The notes under the pieces: model-generated
The model's database searches: none
The model's input: only the letters and a program-made list of their open reading frames with translations
What the model was told of the DNA's origin: nothing
Shown: positions 1-8,625 of the stretch, one piece after another
How positions within the stretch are numbered: position 1 is the stretch's first letter
Layout: the number at the start of each line of letters is the position of its first letter
Made by a program: the position numbers and the translations under genes
Origin: CAZHAX01 sp964530325
Lineage (GTDB): Bacteria; Chloroflexota; Anaerolineae; B4-G1
Assembly (NCBI GenBank): GCA_964530325.1
Contig: CAZHAX010000009.1
Coordinates: 56,462-120,461, forward strand
Direction: 5' to 3'
DNA: 64,000 bases

Positions 1-811
1 CCAGTGCTACGTCCAGCGTCATCATCACGGCGAAGCCCAGCATCGCTCCCCACGTGGCTATGTGGGTGTTCTTCTCCAGCTGGGACTCCGGGATCAGCTC
101 CTCCACAACGACGTAGATCATGGCTCCGGCGGCGAAAGCCAGGGCATAGGGGAGTATGGGCTTGATCGCCAGCACCGCCGCCGCCCCCAGGACGCCGGCG
201 ACCGGCTCGACCACGCCGGACAGCTGCCCATACCAGAAGCTCTTCAGTCGGCCGAACCCTTCTCGGCGAAGCGGGACCGAGACCGCCATCCCCTCCGGGA
301 GGTTCTGGATGCCAATGCCCAGCGCAAGCGCGATCGCCCCCGAGACCGATGCTGCCGGCAAGCCAGCCCCCAGGGCACCGAAGGCCACTCCCACGGCCAG
401 CCCTTCCGGGAAATTGTGGAGCGTGATAGCCAGCACCAGCAGCACGCTGCGCTGCCACTGCGTCTTGATCCCTTCCGCTTCCTCCATCGGATAGCCCAGG
501 TGGAGGTGGGGCAGAATCCGGTCCACCGCCCACAGAAAGAGGGCGCCCAGCAAGAAACCCGCCGTGGCCGGCACCCACGTGGGAAGGCCGCCCCCCTCAG
601 ACATCTCGATCGCCGGCGCCAGCAGTGACCAATAGCTCGCCGCCACCATGACTCCGGCGGCGAAGCCGAGCATCCCATCCAGCACCTTTCTGTTCACGCT
701 CTTGAACACGAAAACGGCCCCCGCCCCCAGGGCCGTCAGGAACCAGGTGAAGGAGGTGCCCACAAGTGCCTGCTGTATCGGCCTCAGGCCCGCGATCCAC
801 TCGGCTATCAT
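1..811 (-). CDS. ZIP family divalent metal transporter (3' end cut by window edge)
   Basis: Reading the minus strand from the ATG at 811 gives an open frame of 270 residues that runs off the left edge without a stop. It is a polytopic membrane protein of the ZIP/ZupT/GufA type, which moves zinc and related divalent metals into the cytoplasm. The signature transmembrane segments are visible: HNFPEG at mid-protein and NLPEG about 45 residues later, the paired His/Glu metal-binding helices of the family. The helices before the first motif are separated by an acidic stretch (EAEG). Family members are usually 240-280 residues, so only a few residues are missing. A weak ribosome site (GGAGG) lies 7 bases upstream of the ATG and a good promoter lies at 870-898. 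The substrate cannot be told from sequence; zinc is the default for the family. Confidence 0.9.
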   Translation of the reverse strand, partial: MIAEWIAGLRPIQQALVGTSFTWFLTALGAGAVFVFKSVNRKVLDGMLGFAAGVMVAASYWSLLAPAIEMSEGGGLPTWVPATAGFLLGALFLWAVDRILPHLHLGYPMEEAEGIKTQWQRSVLLVLAITLHNFPEGLAVGVAFGALGAGLPAASVSGAIALALGIGIQNLPEGMAVSVPLRREGFGRLKSFWYGQLSGVVEPVAGVLGAAAVLAIKPILPYALAFAAGAMIYVVVEELIPESQLEKNTHIATWGAMLGFAVMMTLDVAL

Positions 812-869
812 ACCGTTCCTCCGCTGGCGCCCGCAGGCGGGCCTTACGCCCACCCGGGCACCGCGCCCA

Positions 870-898
870 AGTATAGCGAATTCACGATCACCAGTCAA
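870..898 (-). promoter_or_regulatory. Sigma-70 promoter for the ZIP transporter
   Basis: On the minus strand TTGACT (893-898) is followed after exactly 17 bases by TATACT (870-875), about 60 bases before the ATG at 811. Both hexamers differ from consensus at one position. No operator-like dyad is evident inside it. Confidence 0.7.
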
Positions 899-920
899 CC
901 GCGCCGAGTGCATGCCCCGA

Positions 921-1043
921 GGCATCTGTAGGGCGTCAGAGTTATTGACAATCGTGCGAAAGGTAGTGAGGATAGTGTCAGAGTTAGTGAGAATGCCCTA
1001 CATCGGGCACTTGTGTCAAAGATGGTGGCAACACCCTACATCT
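921..1043 (+). repeat. Left array of a ~22-base repeat (four degenerate units)
   Basis: Four related units lie at about 933-953, 956-975, 975-995 and 1013-1032. The best matches share GTGTCAGAG(T/A)TAGTGAGAAT. The last two units are both followed by CCCTACATC, and TGTAGGGC precedes the first. Spacing is irregular (20-38 bases between starts), so this is not a CRISPR. The same unit recurs in the opposite orientation at 10327-10547, making the two arrays inverted with respect to each other. Arrays of short repeats at both ends are typical of IS21-family termini, but no istA or istB gene lies nearby. The IS21 assignment is an inference. Confidence 0.65.
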
Positions 1044-1405
1044 GGCGGTGATGCAGCTGGAGCGGCCGAGACTGCTTCCCAGCACCGACCGAATGTGTCG
1101 TGGCCGTGAAGGCTGGGCGCCTCAGGCGCCCCGGGTCCGTTGTGCCCTCTGGTAGGGGCCGTTTCGAACCCCGCGCGGACGGGACGCCGGCAGACCCCGA
1201 CGCCGCACAAAGCCGCCTTGGACACGGCAGGAGATGTCACTGCTGCATACGCTTGGATCAGCTCGGCGAGCGCTTGTTCCGCACCGTCGGGCGGCGAGGC
1301 GACCGTGGTCGATTGCGCAGGAGTAGGAGCGCCCGACGATCCGGTCGGCGTTCCGCCCGTGCTACAGCCGCAAAGCCATACCAGTGCGATGAGGAGGACT
1401 GCCAA
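1016..1405 (-). pseudogene. Lipoprotein 5' fragment, apparently truncated at the repeat array
   Basis: A TTG-initiated frame begins with a hydrophobic stretch ending in LCGC, a recognisable lipobox with Cys at about residue 14, followed by a Gly/Thr/Ser/Pro-rich linker and a short helical-looking segment (about residues 41-65). Beyond that the translation becomes low-complexity and Cys/Pro-rich, unlike a folded domain. The frame ends inside the left repeat array. This fits a secreted lipoprotein gene whose 3' portion was lost when the repeats arrived. It could also be a chance signal-like frame; the start has only a weak ribosome site. Confidence 0.3.
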
Positions 1406-1532
1406 TGCCCTTTGCTGGCGTCCCGCTGCCTACGTGCTCCGGCTGTAGATCCATATGTGGCCTTGGTCCAGCCAGGCTGGACTGCAGTATTGACCCAACC
1501 TACCGGTCAGCTCCGGTGGCAGCGCAGGGAGG
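1044..1532. other. Mostly non-coding stretch between repeat array and HD gene
   Basis: Apart from the possible lipoprotein fragment, no convincing gene is seen. A 17-base hairpin GGGCGCC-TCA-GGCGCCC lies at 1115-1131. Just after it, GTAGGGGCCGTTTCGAACC (about 1152-1170) looks like a unit of the short dispersed GC-rich repeats common in environmental genomes; a related GTAGGGGCGAAC occurs near 9668. Nothing else was recognised. Confidence 0.4.
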
Positions 1533-2111
1533 CTATTCCTCCCCGGCCGCTGCCTCGTCGAAGACAGACTGCAGAGCACCCTCGAAGTCCATTCCCCTCA
1601 CGGTCTCCCTGGCTTCAGGTGACATCCGGAGATACATGAACCTCACCTTGTCTCTCGTTCTCTCCGGCCCGTTTTCCGCAAGATAGGAGGCGAAGTTGTC
1701 CTCGAAGAAGCTGGTGCTGTCAGCGTCAAGGATGGTGTCCGAGTACCTGTCCCCCCCGTGCTCGTGCCTTGAGATCGTTTGCGACACCGCGTCCACCAAG
1801 GCCTCGTCCGCTCCTTGACGCAGCAGGAATGCCCTGGCTATCTCGGCAGAGCGGGTGGCATGCTCTCTCTTGTAGGTGTCGTAGTCGGCGAAGTCCTCCC
1901 TTCGAACCTCGCCCGCAGGAAACACCCTCTCGACGTCGTGGAGCAAGGCAGCTATCCTCAGGAAGAGGGGGGCAGGCTCCCGAAAGCGCTGCGCGTAGAG
2001 CAGCGCTGCCCGCCTCTCAGCGTCGAACGAGTGAGGCAGGACTCCCTTGCTCGGCGAAGCCCTCTCTGCGAGCTTCGCTACCCAGGCACGTGTCAGATCG
2101 TAGAGGTCCAA
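1533..2111 (-). CDS. HD-domain phosphohydrolase-like protein
   Basis: A 192-residue soluble protein with the metal-binding pattern of the HD superfamily: H27, the HD pair at 58-59 in LLHDVE, H84 in EHATRS, HEH at 116-118 and D129 in LDADS. HD proteins hydrolyse phosphate esters, often of nucleotides, using one or two metals. The layout resembles DUF4202-like stand-alone HD proteins, but the substrate is unknown. Its start overlaps the end of the 2108-residue gene by 19 bases in a different frame, so the two are very probably translationally coupled and act together. A natural guess is that it removes a product or by-product made by the larger protein. It is the last gene of the island operon. 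Confidence 0.8.
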   Translation of the reverse strand: MDLYDLTRAWVAKLAERASPSKGVLPHSFDAERRAALLYAQRFREPAPLFLRIAALLHDVERVFPAGEVRREDFADYDTYKREHATRSAEIARAFLLRQGADEALVDAVSQTISRHEHGGDRYSDTILDADSTSFFEDNFASYLAENGPERTRDKVRFMYLRMSPEARETVRGMDFEGALQSVFDEAAAGEE

Positions 2112-5100
2112 TGGTCTCCTCTCGGCTTCTCGAGCAAGGCTCCGACAGTTGCGACCTCAGGTTTCCACACCCCGGCTTCGTACTTCGAGATGGCCGCGCC
2201 CAGTGTTGCCTCCTTCGACGGGTGAACGAATGGCAGCTTGACGACTACAGGACCGCATTGACCGGAATCGACTATGCAGAGCTCGTGCCCGCGCATGTGA
2301 ATCGGCGGCACACTTGCGAGCTCGTGGTCCGCAGGGAAGTAGATCAGGTACGGGTAGTAGTTCGAACGTCCCGCCACATCCGTTGACGGGGCCCTGAGGG
2401 TGAGCTCGATCCTGGCGCGCGGCAGCTTGCCGGCCACTACCACGGCGAGGGTCCTGTGGAGCCCCGCCATCTCCCCGATGGAAACGTCGACGCCGACCCT
2501 GTTGGGGGTCCCGGTGCTGTCCGTGAAGAGCTTGACCGTATGTTCACCCACCTTCCTCTCCGTGGGAGCCCTGCTGAGCCGGTAGTAGTCGAATAGGTCC
2601 ACGGGGGACTCGAATGCGTGCCACCACGCCCTGTGTTCCACGATATCCTCGTAGAATGCCCTGGAGACTTGCTCCGCCTTTCTGCGATGGAACTCGCTCC
2701 ATGCCTCCCTTCTGATCCGCCTCAAGCAACCGTAGAGGGAGCGCGCCTGCGCTTGCGTGAGGTGTCTTGAGTGAGTCTGAATGAACTCGGGCTCGGGCAT
2801 TGACGAGAAGCCCGCAACGACGGTGCGATACCAGTCGAGGTTCTCCGCCGAGGCCGCGTCCAGCGAGCTGAAGAACGCGTACAGCGCGTCTACCACCCGT
2901 CTCGACAGAATGAACAGAAACGGAAGCCTCAATCCGCCGTGGCGCCTGACTGCCTCGGAGATGAGTATGTAGCGGGACACAGCTGTCATGCTGTCGACGG
3001 CCGGCAGCGCAGACCTCAGATCCATTGGCGCCGGTACGCTCTCATCTCGAAACCACATGCCGTACCCCGACTCATCCACCTGCTCCATCATGCCCAATTG
3101 ACGGTCGAACAGATGAAGGAAAGGCAGGAAAGGCCGCATGCCTCTTAGGTAGGATGGCAGGAAGTGCAGAATCCATCGATCTCGGTCCCTCCTGGACTGC
3201 GGTATCAGCGGAGTTCCCTTTGTCGGGTCGTATGGCGGCTGAAAGAAGAACACGCCAGCCTGGCGCCCGGTGACCGGATCCTCGGCGTGGAAGAACTCTC
3301 TAAGGTTGTCCATGAGGCTGCTGTTCGATGCCAGGTCGACCAGCGTGTCTGCTGCACCAAACACCATCAGGTCATCCCTCCCAGTCTGTCGTGCTATCCT
3401 CCCGTATCTATGTGCGGACTGCCGCCATAGCCTGTCTCCATCGAGGCAGATACTCCCCTTCGACTGCTCCGCGTAGCCGATCATCGACATTCTGACGGCC
3501 GCGCCAGCATCTAGAAGCACGACGCGCGGTCTCGTGTCCGCGCCCCAATGCGCTGGAGACAGGGCGTTGATTCCCGTCGCCACTGCCCCACGATAGGGTA
3601 TTCCCTGATCGTCTGTGGGGAAGAGGCTCTTTCGCATCTCGCGCCCATCCAAGACCAAATCCTCACTGGTCACCAGGAACGTGCCAGCGATGGCCCTTGA
3701 CCTCCTTGTCGCGGACCCCCTCCGGTCCGGCCCGGACCTCACCGAGATGCCCCTTTGCGCCACGTAGGCCGCGAACTCGTTCTGGCCGGACGCCAGGTAC
3801 TTGCCCTGCACGTCCCCGCCAAGCATCACCGCCGCTGTCTGCCTGACAATCCGCCCGCTCTCCGACTCGGGCAGTGCACCTTTGAGCACGCACCAGTACC
3901 CCTTTCCTGCCTGCCCGCTGGGCTGAGCCGGCCTGTAGGGACGAACGCACAATTCCAGCAGCGTCTCCAGGTAACTCTGCATCTCCTCGGCACACGCGCC
4001 GTGGATTCGCGCAATCTGTTCGTGGCTCAATCCGTGCTGATTCATCAGAATGTCAAGGTGCCTGAACTGGAAGCTATCGAACAGCTCGCCATCCCAGTCA
4101 CCGACGCCCTGGCTCACTCTTTCGCCGAGCTGTGCGGCGCCGATTCCCTCGGGCAGGTGCTGAGGGTCATCGCTGTCCCGCAGTCTTCTCCACAGCAACT
4201 CAAGGCATCTTCGACTTGCCGCTTCGTCGACCATAGTCTCCAACTCGCCAGGGTCAAGCAGTCTGAGGTCATCTGCCTCGATCCTGTCCTGGTCTGCCTT
4301 GCCCGTCTTCCCGTCGAGCACGCCGATGTCATCCCACATGTTCATGTCCAGGTCGTACAGCCCTGCCTCCCGGGCCATACGCCTCGAGAACTCATATGCC
4401 GCCCGCACGCAGTTCTCGAGAGCGGCGGCGACTTCGCCCTGGGCGGCGCTGGTGCCCCCGCGCCCGGCCAGTCCACCACATCGCCTCTTGACGTAGCTCC
4501 TGATTGTATCGTCGAAGAAGTCCATCACGATGACGTGGTCGGCGCCGTCAAAGCAGAGCGTGCGCTCATCCTGATCGGCGCCCCACCCAATCACCACGTG
4601 TTCATCTTCTGACACCAGGCGATAGGGTGCCACGAACCGCGCGATCCCAAGTCCGTGTCTGTACCCGGACGACTTGTATGTCTTCCCCTCGTAGGCGCGG
4701 ATTCCCTTGAGCACTACAGCGTTGAACTCTCTCCATTCCCTCAGACTCGCTACCCAGTCACCCGTGATTCGCGTGCTGCCCGCGAGGATCGCCCGAAACA
4801 GGGCGTTGCGTGTCACCAGGCCTCCGGTATCCGTCCTGGTCGTCGTCCTGGTCAGGCCCATACCACGGAGCCGGTTGAAGCACAGGCTGTCCATCGACAG
4901 GAAGAACTCAGTGTCGATTGATTCGTGTGGGATCTTGACGACGAGGGGAGGATTCCGCTTGGAATCAATGCGCTCGAGCTTGAAGACCATGTGCTCGGTA
5001 CCGCTGCCGATGTATTGCACTGTGTATCTCATGCCCGGCAGACTCACCTGGACCGGCCGCTGGCTCACGCTCGGCGTGGAGGCCCTCAGCCTGAGCAGAT

Positions 5101-8100
5101 CAGATAGGAGATCCGGGCCTCTCGAGGCTCCCAGGCTCCCCTTGACTCCTTCGCCTTCGTAGAATGATATCGGTACCTCCACGAGGCTGCCGTCGCGGTA
5201 CACTGACAGCTGGAGCATCTCGACGTCGCACTCACCTCCGGTGGAGCAGAAGAACGGCGCCTCCGTGGATTCGAACACGGATACCGCCATCTCCGGAGTG
5301 AACAACTTGCAGCTGGCTTGCGTGTCCGAGAGATTGCCCAAGTCAGGGAACAGAGTGCGTACGGCGAGATTCAGGATTGCGCTCCTCAGGTGGTTCATCA
5401 GGGGCTTGTTGGTCACTTCAGATTCGGAGTTCCGGCGGCTGCCGACGGCAACACACCTGGCACAGCCACCTGCGGCTGACCGCAGGAGCGCGTCGAGAAG
5501 GAAGACGTACTCCTCCAACGGTATCTTCGCGGTCGCCACAGTGTAGCCCACAAAGGCGTCCTGGCTTTGCCCCGAATCGCGTATCGCCTGAAGTGCAGCG
5601 TTGAACCCCAGGAAGAGGAGGGTACCCTTGAGCTTGCGGCCACTCGCCAGCTCTTTCGTCACATCCCGGTGTGAGTGGTGCACATAAACGAGCTCCAGCG
5701 GGACGGGCAGATTCCCGTTCTTGTTGAAGCAGAACGGGAGCAGGCACGTCGACGTCTCGCCCGACCTCTCCACATCGATAGCATACAGCGAGACCCCCAC
5801 ACCTGTATCACAGACTATCCTGCCGAGCCTGCTGAGTGCACGTGATACAGGATCCCCAATGCTCCCAGGCAACAGAATCATGTCCGAGGTCAGGCCGGTC
5901 ATCAGGTGGAACACGTAGCCGAGGCCGTTGTGCTCCGCTCCCACGCCCTTGTAGAGCTGCTGTAGAGCAGCGATCTTCTCTGTGATACGACTGATCTCCC
6001 ACACTGCCGCGTCCACCGCGGCAGACGACCATCCAGGACTGTGTCCGGTTGTGGATATGGCGGGAACGACCAGGTGAAGTACCTTGCCTCGCATGCCGTG
6101 CCTGCCTTCTTGGACAAGCTTCCTGGCAGACGCGCGTCTCCCCCTCAGAGTTGCCGGCATTCTTGCCCCGCCTGGCTTCGCCGCCCGATGGGCCTGAGCA
6201 GAGCCGCCAAAGTAGCGTTCTAGCCATTCGTCGTACATACGCGGCAGGGCGTCCTCCGCGGGCCCCGAGTCGCCGCGAGACGCCGCCTCTTGCTGCAGCA
6301 GCTGGTGCAAGGAGGGAATACCCGCGGGTAGATCCGCCGGCCAGAACGGGGAGACCACAGCCGATCCAAGCAGGAAGCACAGCATCGGTGCCAGCAGGGC
6401 GGGATCCTGCCAACCGGCATGGGCCAGGGTCAGCAGTTGAGGGTAGCGCTCCGCGGCGAAGCTGAGAACGCGCGAGTCTGGGAGCCTGTTCAGAATCTGC
6501 TGCAGACCATCCACGAACTCCTCGAACTCCTGCTTCGCAAGCTGATTCCGTGACAGCGCGTAGAGCAAAGTCTTCACAGAGTCGCCGAAGCGCTTGAGAT
6601 AGCACGGGCTTACCAGTCTGTAGTACCTCACACAGAAGGACACCAAGAGGTGCAGCTCCCTACTTGTGCCGAGGCTGACAAGGCCATTCCGCAGTGCTCT
6701 ATCGTGCCGCATCCGATCAAGGGCATCGCCGCTGGGCGACGCAAACCTCTTCCTACCCTGCTGACACAGTCCTCCAAGCATGTCCACGGCCGTCGCGATC
6801 GATGCGCTCTTCGACTCCAGCGGTGATTCAAACCAGACAATAGGTACTTCAGAAACCTGCAGCTCTCCGCGATCCAGGCAGGCGAGCAGCTCGGAGTCAA
6901 ACGCCATCGTCTCATCGGTAAACGCGCTCTTCATCAACTCCTTGACAGCCCTGGCGGTGAACAGCTTGAACCCAGCCTGCGTGTCCCGGAAAGGAGTGCC
7001 AAGCAGGACTCTGGTAAGCAGGTTGTAGACCCGAGACTGCTGAGTCCGCAGCGGGTCTCGTCCGTATACCCACGATCCCGGGAGTCTCCGCGAACCGACG
7101 ACAGCATCTGCGCCGTGCACGACGGCCTCGTGGAAGAGGGCGCCCAGCTGGCCAAGGTTTGTGGAGATGTCGGCGTCTGTATAGCAGACGAAATCGCATC
7201 CCATCGCAAGTGCATACTGCATCCCCGTCTTGACGTTGAGCGGCTTGCTGTTCGCCACGCCTGAACCCCGCGGCGCGTGAATCACATAGACACCCAGCCC
7301 GGCTTCAGTATGGCCGGATTTGCACACTCGGGCTCCGTCGCCCAACTGCGCAGAGGACTCAGGTTCACTGCGGTCAAACTCGCTCCCCGATGGTTCGGCT
7401 TGCAGTGCTCTGCATGTCGCTTCGTCGTCACCGCAGAAGATCAGAGCGATCTCCAGGCTGGGCAACTCGGTCTTGCCATAGCCTCCCAGGTCGCTATCGA
7501 CCAGGAACTCGAGCTGCTTCAGCTTCAGCGAGCAGAAGTCCTCCCCAGCCAGCGTCTCAACCGGAGACCGCAGCCGGTCCGTCTCTTGATGGACAGGAAC
7601 CACCACCGCCACTCTGACGACATCTCTTGTCAGGCGCGCCTCCAGACAGTCGCCGGCCTGCTCTATCCTACACCGCGATCCTCGGTCGCGGATCTCCCAC
7701 GCGTCTTCGGCACCATCGACCGTGAGGATCTCGGCCGACGCACCAAGATGACAGCCATTCTCGGCGAGCTGCGTCCTAAGCTCGTCAGACAGATCGCCGG
7801 AGGCCAAGTGGCTTGCCAGGCTGGAATCCACAGAGAAACGCCTCTGCTTGGCCTGCCTGCGCCCCTCGTCCATCAGCATCTTCGACCGGGCGAGGAATAC
7901 CAGCAGCGCTACGACATGATCAAAGGCATTGGTGCCGTGGAGCCATGCCTTCTGATCGTCGGTCAGCGAGGCCAGGGCACGCCTCGCTTCTGCAAACGCC
8001 TGGTGCCGCGTGTCCTTACTCAGGAAACAGTTGACAGCCTCCTCGCCTTCGTCGGACCACTCAGCGACAAGGTGCCTGGCTAGCTTGAGCACATCGTACT

Positions 8101-8419
8101 GATAGTTGCACTTGTACAGCTGCCGAAGGCGCTTGCGGTACTCCCGTTCCTCGGCTCTGGTGCGCCTGTAGAGGCTATGGAGATAGAGGCAGTCTCGGTG
8201 AAGAGGCGTCATCCGCGCCTGCTCGACATGTGGCCCTATGGGCACGCGGGCACAGAACTCGTCGTAGGATGCAGCAAGGCCTCTGAAGGCGTCCTTCGTC
8301 TCCTGATCTTGGATCGCCAACGCGTACCATCTCTTGAGAAGCGCAAAGAACTCCTCAAGGCTGCTCCTCAGCTTGGGCCACGTCCTCGTGGGGCTCAACA
8401 CAGGCTGCTCCTTGTCCAC
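2093..8419 (-). CDS. Giant multidomain protein: GT2 / GT2-like / kinase-like / possible nucleotidyltransferase-like
   Basis: A 2108-residue protein with no signal peptide and no clear membrane helices. Residues 1-260 are mostly helical and unassigned. Residues about 268-550 form a family-2 glycosyltransferase resembling dolichyl-phosphate mannosyltransferases: VAVVVPVHQE (270), FCGDDE (328), CYTDADIS with the DxD aspartates at 415 and 417, and RDTQAGFKLF (478). Residues about 777-1110 look like a second, degenerate copy with SDTQASCKLF (1031) but no DxD. Residues about 1131-1400 look protein-kinase-like: glycine loop YIGSGTEHMVF (1136), Lys1162 in VVKIP, catalytic-loop-like DLDMNMWDD (1356) and RLLDPGE (1386). 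Residues about 1570-1740 (RVVLLDAGAAVR, DDLMVFGAADT) faintly recall nucleotidyltransferases. The C-terminus is unassigned. The start is GTG with a weak ribosome site. The combination suggests making or modifying a phosphorylated glycan, but no described protein of this architecture is known to me. Confidence 0.75.
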   Translation of the reverse strand: MDKEQPVLSPTRTWPKLRSSLEEFFALLKRWYALAIQDQETKDAFRGLAASYDEFCARVPIGPHVEQARMTPLHRDCLYLHSLYRRTRAEEREYRKRLRQLYKCNYQYDVLKLARHLVAEWSDEGEEAVNCFLSKDTRHQAFAEARRALASLTDDQKAWLHGTNAFDHVVALLVFLARSKMLMDEGRRQAKQRRFSVDSSLASHLASGDLSDELRTQLAENGCHLGASAEILTVDGAEDAWEIRDRGSRCRIEQAGDCLEARLTRDVVRVAVVVPVHQETDRLRSPVETLAGEDFCSLKLKQLEFLVDSDLGGYGKTELPSLEIALIFCGDDEATCRALQAEPSGSEFDRSEPESSAQLGDGARVCKSGHTEAGLGVYVIHAPRGSGVANSKPLNVKTGMQYALAMGCDFVCYTDADISTNLGQLGALFHEAVVHGADAVVGSRRLPGSWVYGRDPLRTQQSRVYNLLTRVLLGTPFRDTQAGFKLFTARAVKELMKSAFTDETMAFDSELLACLDRGELQVSEVPIVWFESPLESKSASIATAVDMLGGLCQQGRKRFASPSGDALDRMRHDRALRNGLVSLGTSRELHLLVSFCVRYYRLVSPCYLKRFGDSVKTLLYALSRNQLAKQEFEEFVDGLQQILNRLPDSRVLSFAAERYPQLLTLAHAGWQDPALLAPMLCFLLGSAVVSPFWPADLPAGIPSLHQLLQQEAASRGDSGPAEDALPRMYDEWLERYFGGSAQAHRAAKPGGARMPATLRGRRASARKLVQEGRHGMRGKVLHLVVPAISTTGHSPGWSSAAVDAAVWEISRITEKIAALQQLYKGVGAEHNGLGYVFHLMTGLTSDMILLPGSIGDPVSRALSRLGRIVCDTGVGVSLYAIDVERSGETSTCLLPFCFNKNGNLPVPLELVYVHHSHRDVTKELASGRKLKGTLLFLGFNAALQAIRDSGQSQDAFVGYTVATAKIPLEEYVFLLDALLRSAAGGCARCVAVGSRRNSESEVTNKPLMNHLRSAILNLAVRTLFPDLGNLSDTQASCKLFTPEMAVSVFESTEAPFFCSTGGECDVEMLQLSVYRDGSLVEVPISFYEGEGVKGSLGASRGPDLLSDLLRLRASTPSVSQRPVQVSLPGMRYTVQYIGSGTEHMVFKLERIDSKRNPPLVVKIPHESIDTEFFLSMDSLCFNRLRGMGLTRTTTRTDTGGLVTRNALFRAILAGSTRITGDWVASLREWREFNAVVLKGIRAYEGKTYKSSGYRHGLGIARFVAPYRLVSEDEHVVIGWGADQDERTLCFDGADHVIVMDFFDDTIRSYVKRRCGGLAGRGGTSAAQGEVAAALENCVRAAYEFSRRMAREAGLYDLDMNMWDDIGVLDGKTGKADQDRIEADDLRLLDPGELETMVDEAASRRCLELLWRRLRDSDDPQHLPEGIGAAQLGERVSQGVGDWDGELFDSFQFRHLDILMNQHGLSHEQIARIHGACAEEMQSYLETLLELCVRPYRPAQPSGQAGKGYWCVLKGALPESESGRIVRQTAAVMLGGDVQGKYLASGQNEFAAYVAQRGISVRSGPDRRGSATRRSRAIAGTFLVTSEDLVLDGREMRKSLFPTDDQGIPYRGAVATGINALSPAHWGADTRPRVVLLDAGAAVRMSMIGYAEQSKGSICLDGDRLWRQSAHRYGRIARQTGRDDLMVFGAADTLVDLASNSSLMDNLREFFHAEDPVTGRQAGVFFFQPPYDPTKGTPLIPQSRRDRDRWILHFLPSYLRGMRPFLPFLHLFDRQLGMMEQVDESGYGMWFRDESVPAPMDLRSALPAVDSMTAVSRYILISEAVRRHGGLRLPFLFILSRRVVDALYAFFSSLDAASAENLDWYRTVVAGFSSMPEPEFIQTHSRHLTQAQARSLYGCLRRIRREAWSEFHRRKAEQVSRAFYEDIVEHRAWWHAFESPVDLFDYYRLSRAPTERKVGEHTVKLFTDSTGTPNRVGVDVSIGEMAGLHRTLAVVVAGKLPRARIELTLRAPSTDVAGRSNYYPYLIYFPADHELASVPPIHMRGHELCIVDSGQCGPVVVKLPFVHPSKEATLGAAISKYEAGVWKPEVATVGALLEKPRGDHWTSTI

Positions 8420-8625
8420 ACCATGACCCTGTCGCCGGAGGGACGTTCAGGCTCCGTTCTGGCCCTCCGGGCACCGGGAAGGTGCCGGCTCACGTCTGTT
8501 GCACCATCCCGCCCCAGCGACGCCGCGCCGCTGTCTGGTGAGTACGCCGCAGGTGCCGGGCTTCCGACCCACGACACCCGCTTCCGTGGGACTGTTCGGT
8601 CCTGCCAGGCCGACCGGCGCGGATG

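Noticed and set aside
921..1043. Repeat array read as a CRISPR.
   Set aside because: Spacing is irregular (20-38 bases), units are degenerate and no cas genes lie in the window.
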